From assembly GCA_023440105.1 (NCBI GenBank), contig JAEXSY010000017.1:1-11497 (forward strand): 11,497 nt of DNA, written 5' to 3'. The position numbers were made by a program, and so were the translations under genes. The stretch comes from Bacillota bacterium. GTDB lineage: Bacteria; Bacillota; Clostridia; Clostridiales; Clostridiaceae. The notes under the pieces were generated by a model. That model saw only the letters and a list, made by a program, of their open reading frames with translations, was not told the DNA's origin and did not search any database. Positions 1 through 6,575 of the stretch are shown here, piece by piece. The first letter of the stretch is position 1. The number at the start of each line of letters is the position of its first letter.

Positions 1-618
1 TTTATTGTCAAATTTTGAAGCTCCTGCATAGCTTAGCTTTTTTCTTTCTTCGTCTTTAAGATTAGAAATATCACTAAGAGCTATGGTTAAATAGCTTTCT
101 CTTCTTAATGCTTTAATTATATTTGAAAGATTATCAATATCAATTCTCTCAGCATCGAAGTCTACCTCTAGCTTAATAATATCTCCCAACAAATCCTTAC
201 CTATATTATAAGCTTCCTCTATGGAATCTATAGTTTTAGAGGTCTCTACTGAAATATTCATTACCTGACAAAGTCTTAATACTTCTTTTAAAAGCTTATC
301 ATTATTGATAGAGCTAGCTATTGAAATTCCACTAGCGCCAGCCTTTGCTGCTATTGCCGCTTCCTCAAGAGACTTAACATCCTCCGTCTGCAGAGCTATA
401 GACACCAAAGGATAGTATTTTTCATAAAATTTTACCCATTCAATAGCTTCATTAATATTTACTTCTTCAACAGAAGCTCTAATTATTACAGGACTATTAA
501 TTCTATGAGCAGCCTCAAAACAATATTTTATTGAATTCGCATCATAAAGGCTAGAGGCAATTACTCCATAGCCCTCCCTAGCTGCCTTTTCAGTTATAAC
601 ATCCGTTCTTAACAGCAT
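1..618 (-). CDS. Class II aldolase-like protein lacking the metal ligands (3' part cut by window edge)
   Basis: The frame stays open from an ATG at 618 to the window edge, giving 206 codons without a stop. A good ribosome binding site (GGAAGGA) lies 5-6 nt before the ATG. The protein resembles the aldolase encoded just upstream at 669-1526 along its whole visible length: EGYGVI near residue 15, KYCFEAA near 31, SPVII near 42, then LEEAAIAAKAG near 84 and AGASKF near 198. It should therefore fold as a TIM barrel of the class II fructose/tagatose-bisphosphate aldolase family. However, where the neighbour has the LDHG motif this protein reads QTEDV. The two later metal-ligand histidines are also absent: the SFHGD region reads FDAER and the MHG region reads IAL. 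It is probably not a normal metal-dependent aldolase. It may be a pseudoenzyme or regulatory partner, or may have a changed activity. It is 50 nt downstream of the intact aldolase and presumably co-transcribed. The family call is good; the function is unknown. Confidence 0.8.
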   Translation of the reverse strand, partial: MLLRTDVITEKAAREGYGVIASSLYDANSIKYCFEAAHRINSPVIIRASVEEVNINEAIEWVKFYEKYYPLVSIALQTEDVKSLEEAAIAAKAGASGISIASSINNDKLLKEVLRLCQVMNISVETSKTIDSIEEAYNIGKDLLGDIIKLEVDFDAERIDIDNLSNIIKALRRESYLTIALSDISNLKDEERKKLSYAGASKFDNK

Positions 619-668
619 AATTATCCTTCCTTTCTTTTGCTTTTCGCTCTAAAGGGTTATCAAAAAAA

Positions 669-1526
669 TCAAGCTTTATTTACTGACCCAACCATAGTTA
701 TAAAATGCTCAAGATTTTTACAATACCCCTGGCTCATAGAGCTAAGAAAAGCCCTAGCTGTGCTATCATCTTTCCCTTCTTCCTCTTCAAGAAAGCTCTG
801 TATTCCTTTTATAGCTCCGTCAACCAGCTCTCCCCCAACATTGAACTTAGTTATACCATACCTAGCAGAATTAGTTATTCCTTCTGAACCACTTCCAGAG
901 CAGCCATGCATAACCAAAGCTGCTGGAGATGCCTCCTTTAGTTCAGCGATAAGATTATAATGCATATTAGAAGTGCCTGTTTTATTGTCTCCATGAAAAG
1001 ATCCTACAGCTACTGCAACAGCGTCTACCTCTGTTTCCTTAACAAATCTCTTAAAAATATCCACCTTAGTAAGATAGGCCTCTACTTCTTCCGGAGTAGC
1101 GTCCCTCCATGGAACTCCCCCTACGGCTCCTTCAACACCAACATCCATGGCATGAGCCATCTTTACTACTTCCTTAAGCACCTCTATGTTTTCATCATCA
1201 GGACACATAGACCTATCTATCATAACACCTGTATAACCTGCCTTTATAGCTCTTACTGCAGCCTCCAGGTTTTCCCCATGATCAAGACAAAGAGAAGCTG
1301 GCACCTCAGGATAATGCTTAGAATAAAAATTCACTGCATCTCCTGCTACCTCTATAGGCATAGAGGTGGGAAGGAATGCATGGTTACAAATAATCACTGG
1401 GGCCTTTAGCTTCCTAGCGGATTCAAAGCACCATTTAATCTGCTCTGGGCTCATTGGACAAGGAGCTACTATGCCATATCCCTTAGCTTTGGCAGTCTTC
1501 AGCATATCTCCCATATTAATCATCAT
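669..1526 (-). CDS. Class II (metal-dependent) sugar-bisphosphate aldolase
   Basis: This 285-residue protein has the size and motifs of class II ketose-bisphosphate aldolases, which cleave a ketose (bis)phosphate to dihydroxyacetone phosphate and an aldehyde. Visible features are the SPEQIKWCFESA helix near residue 26 and LDHG at 81-84, where D82 is the expected catalytic acid/base and H83 a metal ligand. H178 in GSFHGD and H207 in MHG are the other two expected ligands. A glycine-rich phosphate-binding stretch (GCSGSGSEG, 208-216) and KFNVGGE near 227 complete the site. The residue assignments come from family knowledge. A GAAGGG site lies about 11 nt before ATG 1526; a second ATG follows at 1523, so the start is uncertain by one codon. 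The gene follows the dehydrogenase by 48 nt in the PTS operon, so its substrate is probably a derivative of the PTS sugar rather than glycolytic fructose 1,6-bisphosphate. The exact substrate cannot be read from the sequence. Confidence 0.88.
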   Translation of the reverse strand: MMINMGDMLKTAKAKGYGIVAPCPMSPEQIKWCFESARKLKAPVIICNHAFLPTSMPIEVAGDAVNFYSKHYPEVPASLCLDHGENLEAAVRAIKAGYTGVMIDRSMCPDDENIEVLKEVVKMAHAMDVGVEGAVGGVPWRDATPEEVEAYLTKVDIFKRFVKETEVDAVAVAVGSFHGDNKTGTSNMHYNLIAELKEASPAALVMHGCSGSGSEGITNSARYGITKFNVGGELVDGAIKGIQSFLEEEEGKDDSTARAFLSSMSQGYCKNLEHFITMVGSVNKA

Positions 1527-1574
1527 ATGCTATCATTCCCTTCTCAAACAAATTATCTCTTTTATAAATTATAG

Positions 1575-2663
1575 CTACAGACCTAGCTCCTCAATAGCTC
1601 TTAGAGCCCAAGCTTTATAGGCTTCATCCTTCATTAAATCCTTAGTAATTATCTGTGGAACGTCTACCCCCTTAATAGCATTAGCTATACTTTCTGCTAC
1701 CAGGGATGCAGCATAGGATCTAGAAGCTAAAACAGCACCAGCCATATGCTCTGTTATAGTACAATTGTCTAATTTACGCCATGGACTGTTCCCTGGTAAT
1801 GGCTCGTCAGGGAATACGTCAAGGGCAGCTCCACCAATTTTTTTGTTTTGTAGAGCCTCTAATAGCGCATCATAGTCTACAAGACCTGCTCTGGCTGTAT
1901 TAATAAAGTACGCAGTGGGTTTCATAAGTTCTATTTCCTTTCTACCAATAATCCCCTTTGTAGCTTCTACAAGCCTTGAATGAATGGTAACAATATCTGC
2001 TTCCTTAAAAAGGGTTTCCTTATCAGCAGGAATATATCCTGAAGCCTTAATATTCTCATCAGTCACATATGGGTCATAAATCATTATCTTACAGCCAAAG
2101 CCTGAGAGCTTCTTGGCCACAAGTCTTCCTATATTACCGAAACCAAAGATTCCTACAGTACATTCCTTTATATGAGGAACATAAGGGGAGCTTACCCAGT
2201 TTGTTGTCCATGCTTTTGGATTAGTTACTAGATTACTATGAGATCTAGCTACATTACGAACCTCAGAGAGCATTATAGCCATAGTAAAGTCTGATACAGC
2301 CTCAGCATTTCTACCAAAGCCATTGACCACCATAATATTTCTCTCCTTGCAGGCTTCCATGTCAACATTTTCTAAGCCACCTCGACATGTACCTATTACC
2401 TTTAGATTAGGGAACATATCCATTATCTCCTTTGAAAATGGACATAAAATACTTCCTATAATTATTTCTGCATCTTCGTGATTATAAAAACCCTTAGGTA
2501 TCTCTATAGCTCCTGGACCTTGAGTTTCAATGATAAACAAACCATCCTTTCCATATTCGTCAATGACCTCAAATGCTGCATCAGCCTTTCCTAAATTGTT
2601 ATTAACAGCTTTCACAAAGGATTCTTTTTTAATGCCCTCATCAGCTAAGCATAATACTTTCAT
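1575..2663 (-). CDS. D-isomer-specific 2-hydroxyacid dehydrogenase (phosphoglycerate dehydrogenase-like), NAD-dependent
   Basis: This is a cytosolic oxidoreductase of the D-2-hydroxyacid dehydrogenase family, about 362 residues long. Counting from the ATG at 2663, the Rossmann motif GFGNIG lies at 174-179 and an aspartate (D197, in YDPY) follows the second strand, which favours NAD(H) over NADP(H). The catalytic trio is visible: R258 in NTARAGLVD, E287 in DVFPDEP and H306 in TEHMAG. An N-terminal lid domain precedes the NAD domain. No C-terminal ACT domain is seen, so it is not the allosteric serine-pathway form. An ATG at 2672 is also in frame but abuts the GGAGAGG site; the ATG at 2663 is about 9 nt from it and is preferred. 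The position after the PTS genes and before the aldolase suggests it oxidises or reduces an intermediate of the imported sugar. The family is secure; the substrate is unknown. Confidence 0.88.
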   Translation of the reverse strand: MKVLCLADEGIKKESFVKAVNNNLGKADAAFEVIDEYGKDGLFIIETQGPGAIEIPKGFYNHEDAEIIIGSILCPFSKEIMDMFPNLKVIGTCRGGLENVDMEACKERNIMVVNGFGRNAEAVSDFTMAIMLSEVRNVARSHSNLVTNPKAWTTNWVSSPYVPHIKECTVGIFGFGNIGRLVAKKLSGFGCKIMIYDPYVTDENIKASGYIPADKETLFKEADIVTIHSRLVEATKGIIGRKEIELMKPTAYFINTARAGLVDYDALLEALQNKKIGGAALDVFPDEPLPGNSPWRKLDNCTITEHMAGAVLASRSYAASLVAESIANAIKGVDVPQIITKDLMKDEAYKAWALRAIEELGL

Positions 2664-2707
2664 AATATTCATCCTCTCCGTTTTAATAAGTGTTTTATTT
2701 ACAAAGC

Positions 2708-2746
2708 AGGACGCTAGCTTAAAATATTTAATTTAAACAGCGTCCT
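2708..2746 (-). other. Intercistronic hairpin between the PTS IID gene and the dehydrogenase gene
   Basis: In the roughly 130-base gap between IID and the dehydrogenase, AGGACGCT (2708-2715) and AGCGTCCT (2739-2746) form a perfect 8-bp stem. The A+T-rich loop can pair further (TTAAA with TTTAA) after a small bulge. No T-run follows on the minus strand, so it does not look like an intrinsic terminator. It could stabilise the 3' end of the PTS message, act as a processing site, or lower expression of the downstream enzymes. The hairpin is seen directly; its role is inferred. Confidence 0.55.
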
Positions 2747-2793
2747 CCTTTACTTTATTGGTTACAAAATTTTATGTAATATTAAGTTATTCT

Positions 2794-3630
2794 TTAAGCA
2801 AATAATCCAATTAAGCTTCCTACTATGCTGATAACCAAGAAGATAAGTATAACCTTTATAACACTCATCTTCTTGCTACCCATTAACCAATACATTAAAA
2901 ATACAGTACCAATTGGAATGATTCCTGGTAGAGCTGAATCAAGGAAGGATTGTAGTGAAGCAGTAGTCTCACTAACAGTAACCTGTAATGCCACTTTTGC
3001 AGTTACATACTTCGATGTCATGGCTCCCATAACAAACATACTAAGAATTGCAGTACCATCTACTAGCATTTTTAATAGGCCAGAACCTTTGTCCAACATA
3101 CTTCCAAGGGCTGCCTTACCAAGCTTTAAGCAGCTTAAATACCAAAGAGCACCATTAGCATAACGGGCAGTCCCCTTAAATAATAGGAAACCTAAGGGAC
3201 CCATAACATTACCAGCGATAGCCATAGGAGTAAAAATAGCCATAGCAAGAGGTCTTAATGTACTGGAGAATATAGTATCACCAAAACCAGTTAAACCACC
3301 CATAACACCAGTCTTAAATGCATTTATAGAATCACGAGAAATGTCAGCACCATTTGCTCTTTCTTCTTCCATCCTAAGAACCACAGCTGTTACAGCAGCA
3401 CCAGTACTGGGCTCAGCTAAATAGTAGGATTCTCCATATTTCTGTAGAGCATCCTTAATTTCTTCAGGTCTATCAGCATATAGTTTTCTAAGAGCAGGGA
3501 TTATACCATTGGCAAAACCAACACCGTAATACCTTGGATAGGATATCGACATATTTACATAGGTTATCGACCTATACCAACATCTAAATAAAGTCCATTT
3601 ATCTAATATATACTTCTTTTTCTCACTCAT
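2794..3630 (-). CDS. Mannose-family PTS membrane subunit IID
   Basis: This 278-residue protein is the IID half of the membrane translocator that, with IIC, carries the sugar across the membrane as IIB phosphorylates it. Family landmarks in order are IIPALRKLYADRPEE (43-57), RMEEERANGADI (86-97), FKTGVMGGLTGFGDTIF (105-121) and GNVMGPLGFLLF (140-151). MGAMTSKYV (201-209) and two hydrophobic segments at the C-terminus (about 238-250 and 256-277) follow. The short hydrophobic C-terminus is normal for IID. It departs from well-known ManZ-type proteins at two places: the usual NTxP segment reads AEPST (72-76), and GPLAGxGDPxFW reads GGLTGFGDTIF. The start ATG at 3630 has a GAGGAGG site about 10 nt upstream that overlaps the end of the IIC gene; only 2 nt separate the two genes. 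The substrate cannot be named. Confidence 0.93.
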   Translation of the reverse strand: MSEKKKYILDKWTLFRCWYRSITYVNMSISYPRYYGVGFANGIIPALRKLYADRPEEIKDALQKYGESYYLAEPSTGAAVTAVVLRMEEERANGADISRDSINAFKTGVMGGLTGFGDTIFSSTLRPLAMAIFTPMAIAGNVMGPLGFLLFKGTARYANGALWYLSCLKLGKAALGSMLDKGSGLLKMLVDGTAILSMFVMGAMTSKYVTAKVALQVTVSETTASLQSFLDSALPGIIPIGTVFLMYWLMGSKKMSVIKVILIFLVISIVGSLIGLFA

Positions 3631-3632
3631 TT

Positions 3633-4400
3633 TTAAACACCCTCCTCAGTTGACTTCTTCTCCCAGGGCTTTACAAACATAATAGCCAGAAGCACTCCGA
3701 AAATTGTAACGCCAATCATAGATAGACCTGCAGCTCCGAAGAAATACATTATATAGAACCCCATAAAGAACATTGGAAGATATTCTTTTTTGTTCATACT
3801 CTTTAAGAACATTGCAAATCCAATGCCTGGCAAGAATTTAGCCAAGGTCATAAAGGATATCATTAACCAATCAGGTATTATTGATAGTAAATAGGACATT
3901 GCATCCTGTCCAAAATAAAGAGCAACAAACATAACTCCAAAATAGAAGGGTAATTGTATAAGTGCATTAACCCAAGTAGCAACAAAAGAATACATCCTTG
4001 TATCAGCTTTTTCTGCAGCCTTATCAGCTAAATTTAATATAATCTGATTTAAGGTTCTGGTTAAAGGCTGTATGAATGCACCTAATACTGTAAATGGAAC
4101 AGCAAAGGTTACAATATTTTCGGCTGAAAGACCGGAAGACATAGCCATAGGTATTGTAATAAATGAAGCCATCTTTAAGTCCATGGTTACAGTTTGTCCA
4201 ACCATTGATGGTGCCATGTTTAAGGTCTGAAGTAGACCTCCAAGCATTGTTCCTGTTACAGGATCACCCATAATAAGACCGATAAAGAATCCGTTAACAA
4301 CAGGCCAGTTAAGGTTAGAAGAGTAAAGCGATAGATATGGTGCTGTTGTAATCCAATATAAAATTGATACAAGTAATGCCTGGGTAAGTGTTATTCCCAT
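3633..4400 (-). CDS. Mannose-family PTS membrane subunit IIC
   Basis: This strongly hydrophobic protein of about 255 residues is the IIC translocator subunit, which holds the sugar-binding pore together with IID. Family features are GDPVTGTMLGGLLQ (45-58), RTLNQIILNLADKAAEKAD (115-133) and PGIGFAMFLKSMNKKEY (191-207), with multiple membrane segments and a short charged C-terminal tail. An in-frame GTG at 4409 sits only about 2 nt from an AAAAGGAT site. The ATG at 4400 is about 10 nt from it and is the better start. The gene follows IIB by 30 nt and is followed after 2 nt by IID, the standard order of IIC-IID. The sequence around the expected substrate site is divergent enough from textbook mannose transporters that a non-mannose substrate is plausible. 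Confidence 0.93.
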   Translation of the reverse strand: MGITLTQALLVSILYWITTAPYLSLYSSNLNWPVVNGFFIGLIMGDPVTGTMLGGLLQTLNMAPSMVGQTVTMDLKMASFITIPMAMSSGLSAENIVTFAVPFTVLGAFIQPLTRTLNQIILNLADKAAEKADTRMYSFVATWVNALIQLPFYFGVMFVALYFGQDAMSYLLSIIPDWLMISFMTLAKFLPGIGFAMFLKSMNKKEYLPMFFMGFYIMYFFGAAGLSMIGVTIFGVLLAIMFVKPWEKKSTEEGV

Positions 4401-4430
4401 AATTTTCACATCCTTTTAACTTTTTATATA

Positions 4431-4940
4431 TTATAATTTTAGCTTTGCCTTAGTTTTCTTTTGATATAATAGCTCCTTTACCTGAACTCTTGGCTCGGAA
4501 GAATACATTTGACAGTACATATCTACACCATGATCAATAATCTCAAGCATAATCCTAGCATTTTCTGGTGATACATTAACCTGCTTATATATACATACTG
4601 AGTCTTTAGTTCCTGCAAGAGTTGCTACTTGAAGTTCATTATATACTAATCCCATTTTGTATAGCTTCAAAGCTGTCTTTACATCCTGGAATAATACAAT
4701 GGTATTTTCTTCTCCAAACTGGTCTCTATTCCATTCCTCTATAGCCTGCTCAGAGCTAATAGTGTCACACTGAACCCCCTTTGGCACGACATTTTTGTGA
4801 AGCTTAATTAAAAAGTCATCCTTAGCATATTCATCATGGATAATAACGACTCTTTTAACGAGATTTTCTGGAATCCATACGGTACAAACCTGACCATGGA
4901 CCAATCTATTATCCACTCTAAAGAGTAAAAATCTACTCAT
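4431..4940 (-). CDS. Mannose-family PTS cytoplasmic subunit IIB
   Basis: This soluble phosphotransfer protein of about 169 residues takes phosphate from IIA on a histidine and passes it to the sugar bound by IIC/IID. The family signature lies at the very N-terminus as FRVDNRLVHGQV (7-18), with H15 the expected phosphorylated histidine. The usual second acidic residue of the DDRL motif is asparagine here (N11). The middle holds the VVIIHDEYAKDDFL-type strand-helix unit and the C-terminal half ends in a basic tail (KKTKAKLKL). A TTG at 4946 is in frame, but the GGGAGG site is only 3 nt from it and 8 nt from the ATG at 4940, so 4940 is the start. The gene lies 75 nt after the orphan gene and 30 nt before IIC. 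Confidence 0.94.
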   Translation of the reverse strand: MSRFLLFRVDNRLVHGQVCTVWIPENLVKRVVIIHDEYAKDDFLIKLHKNVVPKGVQCDTISSEQAIEEWNRDQFGEENTIVLFQDVKTALKLYKMGLVYNELQVATLAGTKDSVCIYKQVNVSPENARIMLEIIDHGVDMYCQMYSSEPRVQVKELLYQKKTKAKLKL

Positions 4941-5015
4941 AAACAAAACCTCCCTGAAAATTTTTATTATTCTATTATTAAAAGATTCTTAGAATCCATT
5001 AATATCCCAAATTGT

Positions 5016-5513
5016 CTATTCAACCTTCTTAGTAGTTATAAGTCGTGAAAAATACCTATGAAGGTTTTCTGTTAATTCCCTGATGCTTTTTTCCTTAGTT
5101 ATTCCTGACATTTCACAAATAGAAGTACTTATATGCTCAATCGCCTCTTCTTCCTCAGTATATTGAGTAAGCCCTAGCTTATCGTATAAATCATATATCC
5201 AAATGGTAAAGGATTTGATGCCATCCTCTGACAGTTTGTCATTTCCAGATGTGGAGTTAACTAAGTATTCAATTGTTTTTATCTTAAGATCCAAGACCTT
5301 CTCTTGCGTAAGCATACCAGAGCCTATAGCCTTCTCTAACTCCCAAAATAACAAGGCTATACCATGAAATAAACCAAGCACTGCTGCTTCTTCAGGATTT
5401 TCCCCTTGCTTTTTTACGATTTTTAATATCTCACTAGAATAATATAGCTGAATCCATAAGGCAAAGCTCTTTGCAGCTTTTTCTTTAGAAATTGCCTTAC
5501 CCCTTCCAAACAT
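5016..5513 (-). CDS. Uncharacterised 165-residue helical protein inside the PTS operon
   Basis: I do not recognise this protein. It starts at the ATG at 5513, 7 nt from a strong GGAGG; an in-frame GTG at 5519 almost touches that site. The sequence is acidic to neutral, rich in predicted helix, and has no signal peptide. A moderately hydrophobic stretch (AAVLGLFHGIALLFWELEKAI, about 43-63) looks more like a buried helix than a membrane span. Two segments resemble each other: KSFALWIQLYY near residue 15 and KSFTIWIYDLY near residue 100, suggesting an internal duplication. It is not like the DUF956/ManO protein often found with mannose PTS operons. Its place between IIA and IIB suggests a role with the PTS, for example as an accessory, sensing or phosphotransfer-modulating protein. 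This is inference from position only. The gene itself is well supported by its ribosome binding site and operon fit. Confidence 0.85.
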   Translation of the reverse strand: MFGRGKAISKEKAAKSFALWIQLYYSSEILKIVKKQGENPEEAAVLGLFHGIALLFWELEKAIGSGMLTQEKVLDLKIKTIEYLVNSTSGNDKLSEDGIKSFTIWIYDLYDKLGLTQYTEEEEAIEHISTSICEMSGITKEKSIRELTENLHRYFSRLITTKKVE

Positions 5514-5579
5514 ATTCACCCCTCCTCTACCAATGGACCTAGTTGCAGCTTTAATAAATTGCTATTTAAAACTTATTAG

Positions 5580-6017
5580 CTATTTCAACATTTCTGAAAC
5601 ATTTACTATACTATCCTTACCTTCGTTTATCAGCTTTTCTATAAGCTCTTTCCCAGAATAGGTCTTCCTTAAGAAGGACGCATTTAAAACCATCGGCAAG
5701 CTTATTCCTGCAATAGCATTAACCTCTATATTATTACTTTTAGAATATCTCATAAGTTGATTACAGGGCGATCCTCCAAAAATATCCATTAAAATTACAG
5801 TATCCTTAGGGAATCTATCTATAGCCTTGAAAAATTCCTCTCTATATTCCTCTGGCACGTCATTTTCTTCTAATCCAAAGGCTGCTATATTTTCTATTGG
5901 ACCTCCAAAAATTACTTCTGCTGATTTTGCAATAGCTATAGCCATGGGACCATGACTAAGAATAACTATTCCTGGAATATCAGGTTTAATATTATTTGGA
6001 TCAAAATATTTAATCAT
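5580..6017 (-). CDS. Mannose-family PTS cytoplasmic subunit IIA
   Basis: This soluble protein receives phosphate from HPr and passes it to IIB. From the ATG at 6017 it has about 145 residues. The active-site strand GIVILSHGPMAIAIA has H22 as the expected phosphorylated histidine, and VILMDIFGGSPCNQ near 75-88 is the other family signature. The ATG at 6017 follows AAAGGAG by 7-8 nt. A second in-frame ATG at 6056, with a weaker AGAGG site, would add 13 residues. Both starts lie downstream of the sigma-54 promoter at 6092-6107, so either is possible, but 6017 has the stronger site. Even with the short form, the histidine sits about a dozen residues deeper than in typical IIA proteins, so there is a modest N-terminal extension. 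It is the first gene of the operon. Confidence 0.92.
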   Translation of the reverse strand: MIKYFDPNNIKPDIPGIVILSHGPMAIAIAKSAEVIFGGPIENIAAFGLEENDVPEEYREEFFKAIDRFPKDTVILMDIFGGSPCNQLMRYSKSNNIEVNAIAGISLPMVLNASFLRKTYSGKELIEKLINEGKDSIVNVSEMLK

Positions 6018-6091
6018 TCTTATCTCCTTTCCTGCCATCATACTATTTGTTTTCATGCCAAACCTCTGTGAACGTCTTCACTACTATATTT

Positions 6092-6107
6092 AGCAACTAC
6101 CGTGCCA
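6092..6107 (-). promoter_or_regulatory. Sigma-54 (-24/-12) promoter of the PTS operon
   Basis: On the minus strand the sequence reads TGGCACGGTAGTTGCT. This matches the sigma-54 consensus TGGCACG-N4-TTGC(A/T) at every conserved position, with the GG (-24) and GC (-12) elements in exact spacing. Transcription should begin near 6081, giving a leader of about 25 nt to the ATG at 6056 or about 64 nt to the ATG at 6017. Mannose-family PTS operons in Firmicutes are often driven by sigma-54 with a LevR/ManR-type activator that carries PTS regulatory domains, so the match fits its context well. Expression would need an ATP-dependent enhancer-binding activator, not encoded in this window. Confidence 0.93.
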
Positions 6108-6264
6108 CTACTCAAAGATATATTTCTAATATTATTTATAAGAATTATTTAATTGCTGTAATGATTCTAGCTCCTTCCTTTATATATATAATTTTTTATT
6201 ATTCTTCATAGAAACATAAAAAAATAATTTATGACCTTAAATTATTCACTAATTTAATTCCATA

Positions 6265-6306
6265 TTGTAGAAAATACTACACTAAATCACATATTCACTA
6301 CACTAA
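6265..6306. promoter_or_regulatory. Candidate upstream activator sites for the sigma-54 promoter
   Basis: Two exact copies of ACTACACTAA lie at 6276-6285 and 6297-6306, 21 bp apart, which is two turns of the helix. Next to the first copy, TGTAG and CTACA form an inverted repeat with a 6-nt gap (AAAATA). The block lies about 170-200 bp upstream of the -24 element, the normal distance for sigma-54 enhancer sites. The repeats are seen directly; their role as activator-binding sites is inferred. Confidence 0.45.
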
Positions 6307-6493
6307 TAATACATAAATTATATACATTTCGACAATTATAGACAATAAATCTTTTCTGATAATAGTATCTAATAGAAATTAAAAAATTAATTTCTATAAA
6401 ACTACATCTAATATAAATAGAAGGATGTTTTTAGTCTAACTATTCATGAATACTTAAAAACAAGAAAGATATTATACGATAATAAAGTATAAT

Positions 6494-6527
6494 ACCCGTT
6501 AGTCCAGGCATTCACGGGCTAACGGGT
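6494..6527 (-). terminator. Hairpin after the OFA transporter gene, probable terminator
   Basis: ACCCGTTAG (6494-6502) and CTAACGGGT (6519-6527) form a perfect 9-bp stem with a 16-nt loop, about 50 nt after the transporter stop codon. The bases following on the minus strand are A+T-rich but lack a clean T-run, so termination may be weak or the element may be an mRNA 3' stabiliser. A second A+T-rich hairpin (6470-6494) follows immediately. AAGAAAGATATT (6462-6473) is loosely mirrored by AATATCTTTTTTTCTT (6545-6560), so the whole 6462-6560 segment can fold back on itself. Confidence 0.55.
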
Positions 6528-6575
6528 GTCCATCCAATTTTCACAATATCTTTTTTTCTTAAATCACAGTTATCA

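Larger units (their letters stand above)
6057..6493. other. Regulatory spacer upstream of the PTS operon
   Basis: This non-coding, very A+T-rich stretch separates the PTS operon from the OFA transporter gene, whose stop codon is at 6576. It holds the sigma-54 promoter at 6092-6107. The heptamer CACTACT occurs on both sides of that promoter (6079-6085 and 6106-6112), and candidate activator sites lie at 6265-6306. At its far end an 8-bp inverted repeat (TATTATAC 6470-6477, GTATAATA 6487-6494) precedes the hairpin at 6494-6527. I see no plausible coding frame with a ribosome binding site, and no RNA gene. Confidence 0.6.

Noticed and set aside
1..618. Treating the second aldolase as a decayed pseudogene
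   Set aside because: The frame is unbroken for 206 codons, with a good ribosome binding site and the structural residues kept; only the active-site residues differ, which suggests retained function of another kind.
960..1620. Long plus-strand open frames across the aldolase and dehydrogenase genes, and similar ones at 637-960, 2825-3163, 6904-7281, 8677-8958 and 10022-10297
   Set aside because: Each is antisense to a well-supported gene, has no fitting ribosome binding site, and its translation has no recognisable motif and an unnatural composition.
4782..4797. Another plus-strand TGGCACG inside the IIB gene
   Set aside because: No GC at the -12 position, and no gene starts downstream on that strand.
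5853..5868. A plus-strand TGGCACG resembling a sigma-54 -24 element inside the IIA gene
   Set aside because: At the -12 position it reads TTTCT, without the essential GC, and it points against the operon within a coding region.
6057..6575. A riboswitch or small RNA in the 519-base spacer upstream of the PTS operon
   Set aside because: The predicted leader after the sigma-54 start is only about 25-64 nt, and apart from the hairpins near 6470-6527 no known RNA motif is visible.
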